Made by a program: the position numbers and the translations under genes | The notes under the pieces: generated by a model | Told to the model about the DNA's origin: nothing | The model's database searches: none | Seen by the model: the letters and a program-made list of their open reading frames with translations, nothing else | Shown here: one piece after another, positions 12,301 through 22,021 of the stretch | Position numbering within the stretch: position 1 is the first letter of the stretch | Layout: each line of letters opens with the position of its first letter | Assembly: GCA_010015605.1 (NCBI GenBank) | Contig: ML975307.1 | Coordinates: 1-64,000, forward strand | Source of the DNA: Decorospora gaudefroyi | Lineage: Eukaryota > Ascomycota > Dothideomycetes > Pleosporales > Pleosporaceae | Length of the DNA stretch: 64,000 nt | Reading direction: 5' to 3'

Positions 12301-14494
12301 CCATACCAGGTCTTCGTCGCGCCGAAATGCTGATAGTTCGCTGAATATGTGTAGTGATCCTCGGCATGCCAGCAGAAGGTGGAGAATACCATGCCAACAT
12401 AAAGCCAGGGAACTGTCATACCCGAGATATCGGACTTGATGTGTCGGAAAAGAGAGTCTGGCGCATACGGCAAGATATTCAAATTCCATGGATCCGTAGA
12501 GTAAGGGTCGCGCGGATTCTTCTCGATGGTGGGGAAACCGCTTCCATGGGTGGTCGAGTGTATATCTGCTCCGTACTCCACTTCAACGGTTTCTGTGACA
12601 TTGCCCACCGAATGCCAAAACTCGCGCTCTACGTCGTCTTCTGTTACCGGTTTCGGTGCATTGGTAATGGGATCGAACGGCATCTTGTTTGCGAAATGAC
12701 TTTGCTTGAAGTGTTGTGCTCGTTCCTGGAACTGTTTGAGCGAGTAGACACCACCTTCCTCAAACCCAAACTCGCCAGTGCCGACAAGACACCGCGGGCA
12801 ATGCCAGTCGTAGGCAGGAATGTCTCTGATTGGCGGATCTAAGCAGTCGCCGTGATAGCCAGCATCGCAGCTGTCGCACAGCAGGATGTTTGATGGGTCA
12901 CTGTCCGTCCCACAAGTCTCGCATCGATCGCCTGGGCGCTCATCGGCTGCACGGACGCGCGGGAAGGATCGGCCTGGTGTCGACTGGCGGGGCTGGGTCA
13001 TGTGCGAGCCGGCAACGGTAGGGGCTGCGTCCTTTTTCAGCCGCTTACTGCGTCGCCCGCTCGCCTCGTCCGCATCATCGTTCGCGCTGCTCTCCGGATC
13101 TTGGGACAGCGGTCTCTTGAGCTGATGAAACTGATGTCCGTTTGACAATGGAGTCAAGCCAATTGTGGCCGGTCGCAGATCGGGAGTATTGTCGGCTGAC
13201 AACATAGGGCTGCCGCCGTTGCGCATAGGCGTGGACGTGCGCGACTCCAGGACCTCACGATGCACACCGTTCGGTACGTTGATGGCTGCAAAGGAACTTG
13301 TTGTCGCAGGCTGTGCAGTGGATGCTTGTGGCGGATGTGCGTTTACAGCTGTAAAGCCGGTGGTGTTGACGGGTGTGAAGCCTGCCTGCATTGCTGGGCG
13401 CGGTAGGTCTGTTGGTGCAGCAGCTGCAGAGTCAGCTTGCAGCGACATGTTCAGCGCCACTGAAGCTCTCATGGCAGGCGAGTCGGTGGGGTGAGAAATG
13501 GGGGTTCCCTGTAGCGATTTCTTCATGGGCGAATGCGCAGGGGATGGCGTGAAGGGTCCGCCATGCTCAAACTCTAGCATTTGCTGTACACCAGGCTTCA
13601 CGACGCGTAGATACTCCTCGTATGGATGCAGCCACTTCTGGTATGAGTTTTTGAGCGACGTCGAAAGCGAAGACATTATCTTGCCGCTGTAGCCCAAGTC
13701 ACGTCCGATCTCAGCCCACTTCTTCCCCTTGCAGACTCGTTCGAAGCCGCCCCTCTTCTCGACGGCCTTTTTGAGCTTGTAGAGATCCAGAGGCCGCTTG
13801 TCGACACTGGGGAAGCGAGTGAGACTGTGGCCATGCTGCTTGTGGAACTTGGCGAGCTGGTCCAGATAGTTCAGATTGGCACGCGTACCTGCTGGAGTGA
13901 GCACTGACCAAAACGCGACAGTAGGGGCGTGGGACGTACCACCCTCAACCGAGTTTAACTCTTGTCGTCGTGTGCGAAAGTGGAAGCGCTGTCGCATGTT
14001 AGTTGATGCACGTGTGACGCATATCAAGGGTGCGAGGCGCAGACATGGTTGCGCGTACTCACCTCCGTGTCGATGGCAAAGGGCGGGTTCCAGCTGTCGG
14101 GCGGGACGAGTTTGACGATGCCGTACTTCTGCGCCTCTTCGCGGATGCTCTGGATGTACTGCACCGGGTCCTTGAACTGCTCCGCCGTCGGTCGATATGT
14201 CGGGGCCTCGCGCAGGCCAAAGAGACGATTCTGCTTTGGTGGCTGGTTTTTGGGCGCTCCATGCTGTCTGCGCTCGACGGTGGCGAGATCGAGCGGTGTT
14301 GCCTTGCGCGCGCTCAAAGGAATCGTGCCCGTCCCGCTGAGCTGTGCGCCGTTGATGGCAGGCATCGCAACGCCGCCCGTCCTGGACTTTGGTGCTCCAG
14401 GGGGCCCCTCGAGCATTCCATTGTCCGCCGCGACCCGGAACGTCGTCATCGTGGCGCCTGTCGGAGGTCCGCCGGGGGGGATGAAGTCGACCAT
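9319..14494 (-). CDS. KDM5: JmjC histone H3K4 demethylase, KDM5/JARID1 type
   Basis: Four exons (14494-14063, 13988-13940, 13888-10255, 10207-9319) give 1667 residues. Domains in order: JmjN (about 97-155, split by two introns around a 49-bp exon), ARID DNA-binding domain (about 163-262), PHD finger 1 (RCETCGTDSD, about 480-530), JmjC (about 640-810) with iron ligands in FCWHAED and a later HAGFNHGFN, C5HC2 zinc finger, PLU-1 helical region, and a second PHD finger starting near 1350 (FCICRKPEAG), itself split by the last intron at CHEW/YHGKC. JmjN-ARID-PHD-JmjC-C5HC2-PHD is diagnostic of KDM5, which removes di- and trimethyl marks from H3K4 using Fe(II) and 2-oxoglutarate. All visible catalytic residues are intact. 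The gene is divergent from SLX1. Confidence 0.95.
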
Positions 14495-15281
14495 GGCACA
14501 CTGTTGCTGCCGCGCGAGGCGCTGCCGCCGTTCTGGGCCTAAGTACGGCTGGACAAAGATGGTTGGGATAGTTTGCTATGCAGGGCGATCGTGGCTGCCA
14601 GTGAATTGGTCAGTTGGAGGCGCTATCGAGAGGATATAGTCCTAGGCATAGAGCCTCCACGGCGGCAGGCGACCGCTTTCGACCACGCGGGGACGGTGCA
14701 ATCCAGATTCTCGAGAGACGAACGGCCGGCGTGCGAGTCAACGCCTGCCTCGTAACGGCCGGCGGTGTCGTGGGAGCGTATGCGTGATATGGGCGAGGGG
14801 AGTGAGGAGGTATGGATTGAGCATGCATGGGCCGCCGCTGCTGCGAGGATCCGACAATGCCTCGCTAGCGGCCACAGGCATACCGGTATCCATCACGCCT
14901 GTAGTCGTGGTCATGGTATGGAAACTGCACCGCTGGTCCTGACCTCACCTCGTCATAGGTACTCTCCACCCTATTGCCGACCTACACTCGGCCACGTCTC
15001 CGCTCTCAGTGCGATGCAGACTCATCTGCGTCCTCAGTTGAGCCTCCGCGCATCTTCTCATATCACAGGTCTAGCAGTATGCAGTAGAGGGTCGGCAGCA
15101 AGGATATGCATCGGAAAAGCCAGCACACAGCCAATCACAACTCGCTTCATCTGCATCGTCCCGTCAGTCCTAGTGGCCGTTGCACGCTTTCGGATGCGAT
15201 GCACAACACCGCCGGCTCCAAGACGTCAACGCTTCGGTTCTTCAACGCTTCCATCCGCCCTGTCTGGTCGACGGCGTCAAT
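14495..15281. promoter_or_regulatory. Divergent promoter region KDM5 / SLX1
   Basis: This 787-bp interval separates the two divergent start codons. It should contain both promoters and 5' UTRs. No convincing TATA box or repeat was seen. Confidence 0.45.
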
Positions 15282-16367
15282 ATGGAAAGTCGCCCGATTC
15301 CCGCCTTCTACTGCTGCTATTTGCTGCGCTCCCAGAATCGCAAAGCCTTCTACATAGGTAGTACCCCCAATCCTGCGCGCCGCCTTGGCCAACACAATGG
15401 CTCGAGCAAGGGCGGCGCAAAGCGAACGTCGATGCAAGGAAAGCGGCCGTGGGAAATGACGTGCATCGTCACCGGCTTCCCATCCAGATTCGCAGCCCTG
15501 CAATTCGAGTGGGCGTGGCAAAACACGCACGCGACACGCCACATTGAGCGAGACATACGTGATGCGAGACGGGACGAGCTGCAAAAGAGGAGGAAGCACA
15601 CATCGCCAGCGAGGAGGCCGCGCCCGCCCATGTCGCTAGAAGCGCGATTGAAGAACTTGCATCATCTCCTGGGTGTCGGAAGTTTCAGCAGATGGCCGTT
15701 GCACCTTAGCTTCTTTTCGCGAGACGTGTTCACGCAGTGGGAAAATCACACGTCTAAATTGGAGACCAGGTTGCGGGAGACCATCACTGTCCACCTCATG
15801 CCTGTCGAGCTGCCAAAGCTCGCGGCCGATGTACAGGCCGAAATGCGCACACACTACATACCCGAGACCATACGAGCAATCCCGGTGGCATATGAGGACT
15901 GCAAACCACACGTCGAGAAATCGAAAAGAATGTCCGACGACGGGCAGACGCGAACTTGTGGTGTATGCAACACGGACGCGAGCACCGATACCTCACTCGT
16001 GCTCGTCTGTCCCCGCCATGCCTGTCAATGTGTATCGCACATGGCTTGCCTGTCGCAGAGATTCCTCGTGCAAGAGAACAACAAAGACGCTTTCATCCCA
16101 ATCGAAGGCAACTGCCCGAGCTGCCGTTATCCAATCAAATGGTCTGACATGATCAAGGAACTCAGCCTGCGGATGCATGGCGAGGAAGAGATCAAGGTCA
16201 TGTTTAGGGAAAAGCGGAAAAAGAAGGTAGCGGTCAATACCGGGCCCGATACAGCAGAGTTCGTAGACATTGATGAGTTTGAGTTTGTATCCGATGAAGA
16301 TCTGGATGAAACATGGATGGAAGACATCAAGGAAGACGAGGAAATACCTCGAGATTCAATACATTGA
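15282..16367 (+). CDS. SLX1: Structure-specific endonuclease catalytic subunit SLX1
   Basis: A single exon of 361 residues. The N-terminal GIY-YIG nuclease domain starts at once (FYCCYLL... then FYIGSTPNPARRLGQHNG), with the catalytic Arg after the YIG motif and a conserved Glu in FEWAWQ. The C-terminal zinc finger has Cys pairs at CGVC, CPRHAC and CPSC, as in SLX1. Together with SLX4, SLX1 cuts branched DNA such as Holliday junctions. The frame is open upstream to 15180, but the Met at 15282 places the nuclease domain at residue 8, as in the family. The stop codon lies only 10 bp from that of the convergent thymidylate kinase gene. Confidence 0.93.
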   Translation: MESRPIPAFYCCYLLRSQNRKAFYIGSTPNPARRLGQHNGSSKGGAKRTSMQGKRPWEMTCIVTGFPSRFAALQFEWAWQNTHATRHIERDIRDARRDELQKRRKHTSPARRPRPPMSLEARLKNLHHLLGVGSFSRWPLHLSFFSRDVFTQWENHTSKLETRLRETITVHLMPVELPKLAADVQAEMRTHYIPETIRAIPVAYEDCKPHVEKSKRMSDDGQTRTCGVCNTDASTDTSLVLVCPRHACQCVSHMACLSQRFLVQENNKDAFIPIEGNCPSCRYPIKWSDMIKELSLRMHGEEEIKVMFREKRKKKVAVNTGPDTAEFVDIDEFEFVSDEDLDETWMEDIKEDEEIPRDSIH

Positions 16368-16377
16368 TCGCGTATAG

Positions 16378-17149
16378 CTACCACTCTTCAACCATCCGCA
16401 GCGGCAGCTGGTCCTTCAACACTCTCTCGATGCACCCATCAACCTGCTCCCTCACCTTCGCCGCGACAGCCTCCATACTCCCACCAGCATCGATCTGCAC
16501 AAAGTCTTCCCCCTCCTTCCTTTGCATCAGCGTTTGGAACAACTCTCGCACCCGGTCTTGCATCTCCTTGTTCTCGTACTTCTCCGTGCCATAACCGCCT
16601 CGTTTCGCCGCATGCTCAGCCGAAATGTTCAAGAAGATGCAGAGATCAGGTCTTGGGAGGCCGGCTTCTGGTTTGCGACACCATTCGAGCCTCATGCTGG
16701 GGTTTTGCTTGGCGGCGGAATAGACGCAGCCACTGTAGTAATAGCGGTCTATTATAACTGTGGTGCCAGCTGCAAGGTCAGCTTGAATTGATGACCTATA
16801 TCACTGATCAGAGGCTGGAGAGAGAGAGAGAGATGATGGTAGTGCGTGGAGGCTTATTGCGTACGCTGCTTCCCATCGATTTGCTGAAAACAAAAGGTGT
16901 ATAACGTGATCGTCGTGCTCGCTTTTGCCGCTCAAGTAGCTATTGATCATCTGCCCAATCGGTGTCGCCCTGTCTATCTGACTCATTAGTCGTCATCCTC
17001 TTGGACCATCATCACTCCAACATACCGGGAAATCGCAAAAGTCGCACCTGAACGCCGTCATTTTGTAGGTCTTGGACGAGCCTCTGACACTGTGTTGACT
17101 TCCCTGAACGGTCTAACCCTTCAAAGACTATAAGTGTGCCTCGCGTCAT
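16378..17149 (-). CDS. CDC8: Thymidylate kinase (dTMP kinase)
   Basis: Three exons (17149-17026, 16973-16865, 16795-16378) give 216 residues, the usual length. The first exon carries the P-loop, FEGLDRSGKST. The second supplies the conserved HLLFSANRWE. The third begins with DRYYYSGCVYSAAK, the dTMP-binding DR(Y/H) motif, followed by the lid region around RGGYGTEKYE. The enzyme phosphorylates dTMP to dTDP for DNA synthesis. The second intron holds a short GA-repeat. The gene faces SLX1 with almost no space between stops, so their 3' UTRs must overlap. None of the conserved residues is missing. Confidence 0.95.
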
Positions 17150-18054
17150 GTTCACATCAATGTTAGAATAGATTTTGAAGTGAAAGCCGTCGGACGGTGA
17201 AGTCTGGGGCGGGCAGCATGGTGAAGCGAAGGTTTGGTGGGGCTACCTAGGTACCGGTACGTAGTGGCGCTAGTAATAAAGTAGCACTAATTAGGTACTG
17301 CCACAAGTCTGTCCCTCCGTGGTCTCTCCTTATCCAACACTCCAACCGAGAAACCAGCTAATGTGATCATACTGGCAACACAATGCTAGTGCAGACAGTC
17401 TCGGGAAGGCATTGATTTTCGGTGTAAAAGCAGCGAATTAGGTATTATTTTGTATCTACAAGAACCGGGAATGCGAAGAACGCGCACTTGGGGCCCAACG
17501 CTGATGGGAGCAGCGCACTGGGAACATATCGAAGCTGCATCTACACCTATAACCTCCCAAAGATAGGTCTGGTGCATCTCTGAGAGATGCACGGCGAAAA
17601 GATGGATCAGCATTGGTCGAAGCTATCGAGACAATTATGACGGGGAAGCAGCTGACGCTACCAATTGACAAGAAAAACGGCTCTCTACTGATGTCTCCGA
17701 AAAAATGTCTCCGAATCATGAGGCGCTGAATTTACCATGGTATAACTTAGTCTTCGTGCAGTTTAGTAGGTAAGCATCACTGCTGCGTACCGCAGTGTTC
17801 GGCCGAGCCGCACGTGACCATGTTCTTCAGCCCTCTACTCGAAACCGGGTCCAGATGGCGAATGTCTTGTATTAATAATGTCAGATAGGAGAGGAGGATT
17901 GATTCGATAACGTCAGCGGAGCTAAATGCAGGGAATCCCTAGTCCCTGGATCCGATGAGTCCGGATTACCCGCTAGGTACAGGCGAATACAAGTAGCAGT
18001 CGGCTCGCCCTCCAGTTCAAACTTGAGCTTCGGTCACAGTTTGGGGCCACCGAG
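17150..18054. promoter_or_regulatory. Divergent upstream region CDC8 / glutathione transferase
   Basis: A 905-bp stretch without a gene. It contains one perfect TACCTAGGTA palindrome at 17244-17253, followed by related GGTACCGGTAC sequence. Short minus-strand ORFs around 17386-17719 look random. Confidence 0.45.
17244..17253. repeat. TACCTAGGTA palindrome, intergenic copy 1
   Basis: A perfect 10-bp palindrome in the CDC8/GST intergenic region. The same or inside-out word (TAGGTACCTA) recurs at 30159, 30381, 51369, 56279-56304, 56623 and 62364, always between genes. Confidence 0.6.
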
Positions 18055-18774
18055 ATGTCATCTCCAAAGCTCATCGTCCATCACCTCCAAGTCGGCCAAG
18101 GCGAACGCATACCCTGGCTTCTCGAAGAACTCAACATTCCCTATGAACTGAAACTGTACAAGCGTTCTCCGCTCTTATCTCCCCCAGAGCTCAAGGCCGT
18201 GTACCCGCTCGGCGCCGCACCGGTTCTTGAAGATGTTACCGACACCTCCAACCCGGTCAAGATGGCCGAATCTGGAGCGATATGCGAATACATCATCCAT
18301 AAATACGCCAGTGGACAACTGGCACTAGGACCGGAGCACAAAAATTTCTCCGATTACCTATACTGGTTCCATTACGCTAATGGGACGCTGCAGCCGGGCC
18401 TTTTCCGTAGAGCAATGGCGCGTGGCATGGTCGGCGAACAGGATCCAAGGTACCAAGGCAACGATGCACGTGTCGGTGTTGCGCTCAAGCATATCAACAA
18501 CCGCCTTCAGAACAACAAGTGGCTCGCTGGGGAGGAGTTCACCGCTGCAGACGTCATGACGGGCTGGTGCTTTACCACGATGCGAAAATTTGAGGCGATG
18601 GATCTGAGTGGTTACGAGGGCATCATGGCGTGGCTGGGACGCATCAGCGAACGTGAGGCGTATAGGCGCGCGATTGGTAAGGCGGATCCAGAACTGAAAA
18701 TCGAGGAGGGATTGAGCGCCAAGGGCCCACCGCTAGTCGAGGCATTTGTAAAGGCTATGGCGATGAAGCCGTGA
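18055..18774 (+). CDS. Glutathione S-transferase
   Basis: A single exon of 239 residues. The N-terminal thioredoxin-like GSH-binding domain includes HHLQVGQGERIPWLLEEL, the cis-proline region GAAPVLED and the glutathione-contacting ESGAICEYI. An all-helical C-terminal domain follows, including LAGEEFTAADVMTGW. The layout matches fungal cytosolic GSTs related to Gtt1/Ure2, which conjugate glutathione to electrophiles. The substrate cannot be told from sequence. The protein ends with KP and carries no obvious targeting signal. Its neighbours share no evident pathway. Confidence 0.9.
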   Translation: MSSPKLIVHHLQVGQGERIPWLLEELNIPYELKLYKRSPLLSPPELKAVYPLGAAPVLEDVTDTSNPVKMAESGAICEYIIHKYASGQLALGPEHKNFSDYLYWFHYANGTLQPGLFRRAMARGMVGEQDPRYQGNDARVGVALKHINNRLQNNKWLAGEEFTAADVMTGWCFTTMRKFEAMDLSGYEGIMAWLGRISEREAYRRAIGKADPELKIEEGLSAKGPPLVEAFVKAMAMKP

Positions 18775-19274
18775 AGCAGCACTGGGTGAAAGTACATTTC
18801 ATTCTGTGAGGGTCTTCTGTTGTGTGGTGGTGATAACAAGACGAGGATGAATCGGGACGGGTCGAGCCGGGTCCACTCAGAAGCGAGTCCAAGTCGAGGG
18901 TAGTTAGGTACGTGGGTACCTACATACAACAATATAACACGCCATCTCTCGAAGCTCATCTCGTCCACCTGACCTGTCACACCACCTCTCCCGCCGCAGG
19001 TACACGTCGCATTATTATTATGATGGCCATGGCCCCATAGCCCGCTAAAAATCAGGTACCGTAGCATGAGCGTGACATGAGAAGTTTAACAGGCCATGGC
19101 GAGCGGGGTTGTACCGAATGGGCGGTGGTACAATAATGAGATCACTTAAAGATTGCTGACCCCTCACGAGGGCAGCGCCGCATCCGGATATCATAATCTA
19201 CATGTACATCGTCTCCTACCACCGCTACTACTAACTCTTTTACTCTTACTACTGCACCAGCTTTCCGTTGCAAC
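18775..19274. other. Intergenic stretch downstream of the GST gene
   Basis: A 500-bp interval holding the GST 3' region and the upstream region of the next plus-strand gene. TAGGTACGTGGGTACCTA, an imperfect relative of the recurring palindrome, lies near 18904. Nothing else was recognised. Confidence 0.4.
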
Positions 19275-19993
19275 ATGGCAGCAAAGTACTCGCGCCGACC
19301 GAGCCACCTCGAAGCGCCGCTATCCCCCTCCATCATCCCCGACCTAGCCATCCTGCCGCAGCCTCTCCCCGCCGACCAGCTCCCTTGCGGCCAGCTCGTC
19401 TCCCACACGTCCAAGCACACGTCGCCGGCCCTCGAAGACCGCGACTACGATGACATCGGCACGCGATGGTAAGCCAAGACCCACCACACAGACACCAGAC
19501 AGATACAAATAGGATTAGGTACAAAGACGTCATCTTCTTCAATTCGGCCAACGGTCACTTTGTCGAAAGCTTCGGCGGCACCCATCTCCTCCAGAAGCCG
19601 CTTGACCAGGGTACTGAGGCTGCCACCATCGAGGCCGAGGAGCAGCGCGTGAGATTGCTCAAGGATGCGGATGCCGCCATCAAGAAGGTCTGGCAAGACG
19701 AAGCAGCCAGGAAGTGGATCCAGGAGCAAGACGATGCCGGCTTTGTCGTCGCTCATCGTCAGGTATCCAACGCGAGCTACAAGCGCGCCAGGCTTGTCGA
19801 CATTGGCAATGGCAATTGGGAGGTGATGCGTGACGTTGGGGGTGAAGACACATCCGGCAAGAGGCGCGACTCGGGCTTGCCCATCGAGACACACAGCAAG
19901 TGGGATGTGGTCGGCGTTGTCGTCCGGAAGATCCTCGTCGAGGGCGACGATGTGAAGCTTGGCGGAGAGCTTGGTGCTGAGTACTGGAACTAG
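19275..19993 (+). CDS. Conserved-looking fungal protein of unknown function
   Basis: Two exons (19275-19468 and 19519-19993) joined by a 50-bp GTAAGC...TAG intron give 222 residues. The intron splits a Trp codon inside DDIGTRW/YKDVIFF, and reading resumes in frame. The N-terminus is Pro-rich. The middle has a charged helical stretch (residues about 95-140). The C-terminal part alternates beta-like segments such as VGVVVRKILVEGDDVKLGG. There is no signal peptide or membrane segment. I do not recognise the family. The even amino-acid composition and the correct splice support a real gene. An AATAAA follows the stop by about 120 bp. Confidence 0.75.
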
Positions 19994-20113
19994 AGAAGCG
20001 TTAGGTACCGGGTCTGGTTGTTCTCGTTTCCTTTTCGCCACCCGTGGCAGCGGTTTCTCTGGCCTTTACACAGGCGTCGGTTCGGGCTTGCTGTTCGCGT
20101 GTATATACTACTC

Positions 20114-20119
20114 AATAAA
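20114..20119 (+). terminator. Candidate poly(A) signal of the 19275-19993 gene
   Basis: A canonical AATAAA followed by an A-run, 121 bp past the stop codon. The spacing fits a fungal 3' UTR. It is sequence-only evidence. Confidence 0.35.
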
Positions 20120-20341
20120 AAAGACGGTCTGAACGATGGGGTCCATGTGTTCGCACCCTGGGATACCACTGGCTTTCCCTGTAGCCAGTGCACCTCAGTC
20201 CTATGTGCGTCGATATCTGTCAAGTGTCAGATGAAGCCACGGATAAGATGCCATCGCTCGGTCTTTCCAAGGGAATCGAGATAAGGTTGTCGTTGTTACG
20301 TGCCGAAGGCCACTACACTATATTTGGGATTTCCGAAAATT

Positions 20342-20625
20342 ATGTCGGATCCACCAGCATCGCAGCAAGGTAAGACGTTGGTCCTTACTTTCATTGACAT
20401 AACTCTACATCGATCTCGGACAGTCATGTTTGGTAAGCAAGGATTCCAGCCCGAAAGCGTTGGTACGTCCTTGTGCGGACACAACCGGACGGTGAAACGT
20501 GAGTTTGATAAGGAACAGTATCCATGGACAAAAATGGTACGCAATATTCGTTTCGGCTATGATGCCCACGACTGTCATGAAAGAAGATTGTAAGGGAGGT
20601 ATGCGAGATCACCCTCGGGGCTGAG
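20342..20625 (+). CDS. Possible tiny spliced gene (40 residues) or 84-codon unspliced ORF
   Basis: From ATG 20342 the frame stays open to 20593. A chain of fungal-type splice sites also runs through it: exons 20342-20369, 20424-20462, 20519-20536 and 20588-20625, all in phase, giving 40 residues beginning MSDPPASQQV. The first intron is convincing (GTAAGA donor, pyrimidine-rich end, CAG). The later ones are weaker, and an 18-bp third exon is unusual. I know no matching family. It may be a real small protein, a non-coding transcript or chance. Confidence 0.25.
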
Positions 20626-20824
20626 CCATTGCGGCAAGGTGCTTTGTTCGTCGCGACGCCCCATCGTACAAAATGCTGCAGCAACTTGACAGATGAAACC
20701 TGTTCTTTGAAAATTGAACTGGTATACTTTCATATGCGGTAGGTAACATCTCGCCGCAAGGAGAGCTCCGTTGTGCCCCTGGACTTCACGCCTACATTTC
20801 GCCCCAGTACCATCAAGTTGAAAG

Positions 20825-20840
20825 TATATTTATATATATA
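20825..20840 (+). promoter_or_regulatory. TATA tract upstream of the secreted six-cysteine gene
   Basis: TATATTTATATATATA lies 88-103 bp upstream of the ATG at 20928. It is followed by a C/T- and CA-rich leader like those of well-expressed fungal genes. The spacing leaves a 5' UTR of about 60 bp. Confidence 0.5.
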
Positions 20841-20927
20841 CCCCATCCCTAAACTCTCTCACACAGATTCATCACGCATACCATCTAAACGAAGAAGCCC
20901 TCCTCAATCCCGCAACATCAACCTACA

Positions 20928-21409
20928 ATGCGCATATCCACCCTCCTCTTCGGCCTGAGCGTCCTGTTGGCCACCTCTACGGCCGTGCCAGCGCCAGCAC
21001 CCGTAGCAGCCGCCCTTGCGGCGCCAAAAAAAGTCAAAATCTCCGTCGATATCGGACCCAATGACCGTCTGCCCATCAATTTTGCCAAAATATGGGTATT
21101 CACGCAGATGCGGTGCAACAACGACGACGGTCCCTCATGGATGTATAACATCCTCCCTGGCGAGGATCGATGCATTCCGCTCAAGAACATTGGGTCCATC
21201 TTTTCTTGGTACAAGTCGGATCATGGGTAAGTTGCTGATCCTAGAGAGAGCCCGGCGAGCTAGGCTGACAGAAGGTGTGAATGTAAAGAGCTTGCGAGGT
21301 GACCACGCACAGCGGAACTGATTGTGGTGGCATGACATGGTTTCCGCCGAATTACACGTGCGGCGTTGGGCTGATTGGTTCTGTCAGGATCGTCTGCCCG
21401 CCTGTGTAG
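20928..21409 (+). CDS. Small secreted cysteine-rich protein, candidate effector
   Basis: Two exons (20928-21226 and 21289-21409) joined by a 62-bp GTAAGT...AAAG intron with a GCTGAC branch site give 139 residues. Residues 1-20 are a clear signal peptide, followed by a PAPAP stretch. The mature part has exactly six cysteines at 63, 82, 102, 112, 124 and 136, an even number suited to three disulphides. Four of the six, and the C-terminus ending CPPV, lie in exon 2, so the unspliced 100-residue reading would lose them. A TATA tract sits just upstream. Size, secretion and cysteine content are those of fungal effectors or antimicrobial-type small proteins. I recognise no family, and function is unknown. 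Confidence 0.75.
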
Positions 21410-22021
21410 GAAGAGTAGGAGGATGAGATTTGAGACAACATACTACTTCTTCTTTCTTGCACGGGGAATACCTACGGGCCGCTTCTCGGAAGACGTAGCG
21501 TCCGCCCAAGTATGTCACTCGCTTTAGCCATGACACCAATGTTTTACAGTTCGATTATTCCTTTTGTATCACTGGGTCTCTCCAACATTGTACCCAAGCC
21601 GATAACTGTCCTTACGACCTCAGGTATACCCTGCAATTATTACTACACAGTAAATAAAACTGCAATGGTCTTTCTACCCGGGCCACCGCACGCGTTTCAT
21701 GCGCCTCGCACTGTATTACGATCTAGGGAGTGAGAAGTTCGAGAGGTTCTGTACCAAATGGTCAACTATAGAAGTGTTTGCTCGTAAGCTCGCAGAATTA
21801 TATGTCTAGGGCTTCGGAGTTGGGGAATCATGTGCCTGGGGCCAGAAAAGTAAGTATGTTCCCGTTCGGTGACCCTCCAATAGAAGTAGCAGCGCCCAAC
21901 GTTTGCAATGGAAGCTCGCAGAACGCGCATACCATACGAACTTCTCGCTTCCCAAGCTTTGAATACCGTGGACTTCATAGACCACAGGCCTGACATCCCG
22001 GCACTAGAACACACAACCTTG
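21410..22021. other. Convergent 3' interval, secreted protein / Mmc1-like gene
   Basis: These 612 bp lie between two converging stops. An AATAAA at about 21653 could serve the secreted-protein gene. No other structure was seen. Confidence 0.4.

Larger units (their letters stand above)
19994..20927. other. Interval before the secreted-protein gene
   Basis: This 934-bp stretch holds an AATAAA at 20114-20119, a possible tiny spliced gene at 20342-20625 (listed separately) and a strong TATA tract at 20825-20840. The rest shows nothing I can support. Confidence 0.45.
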
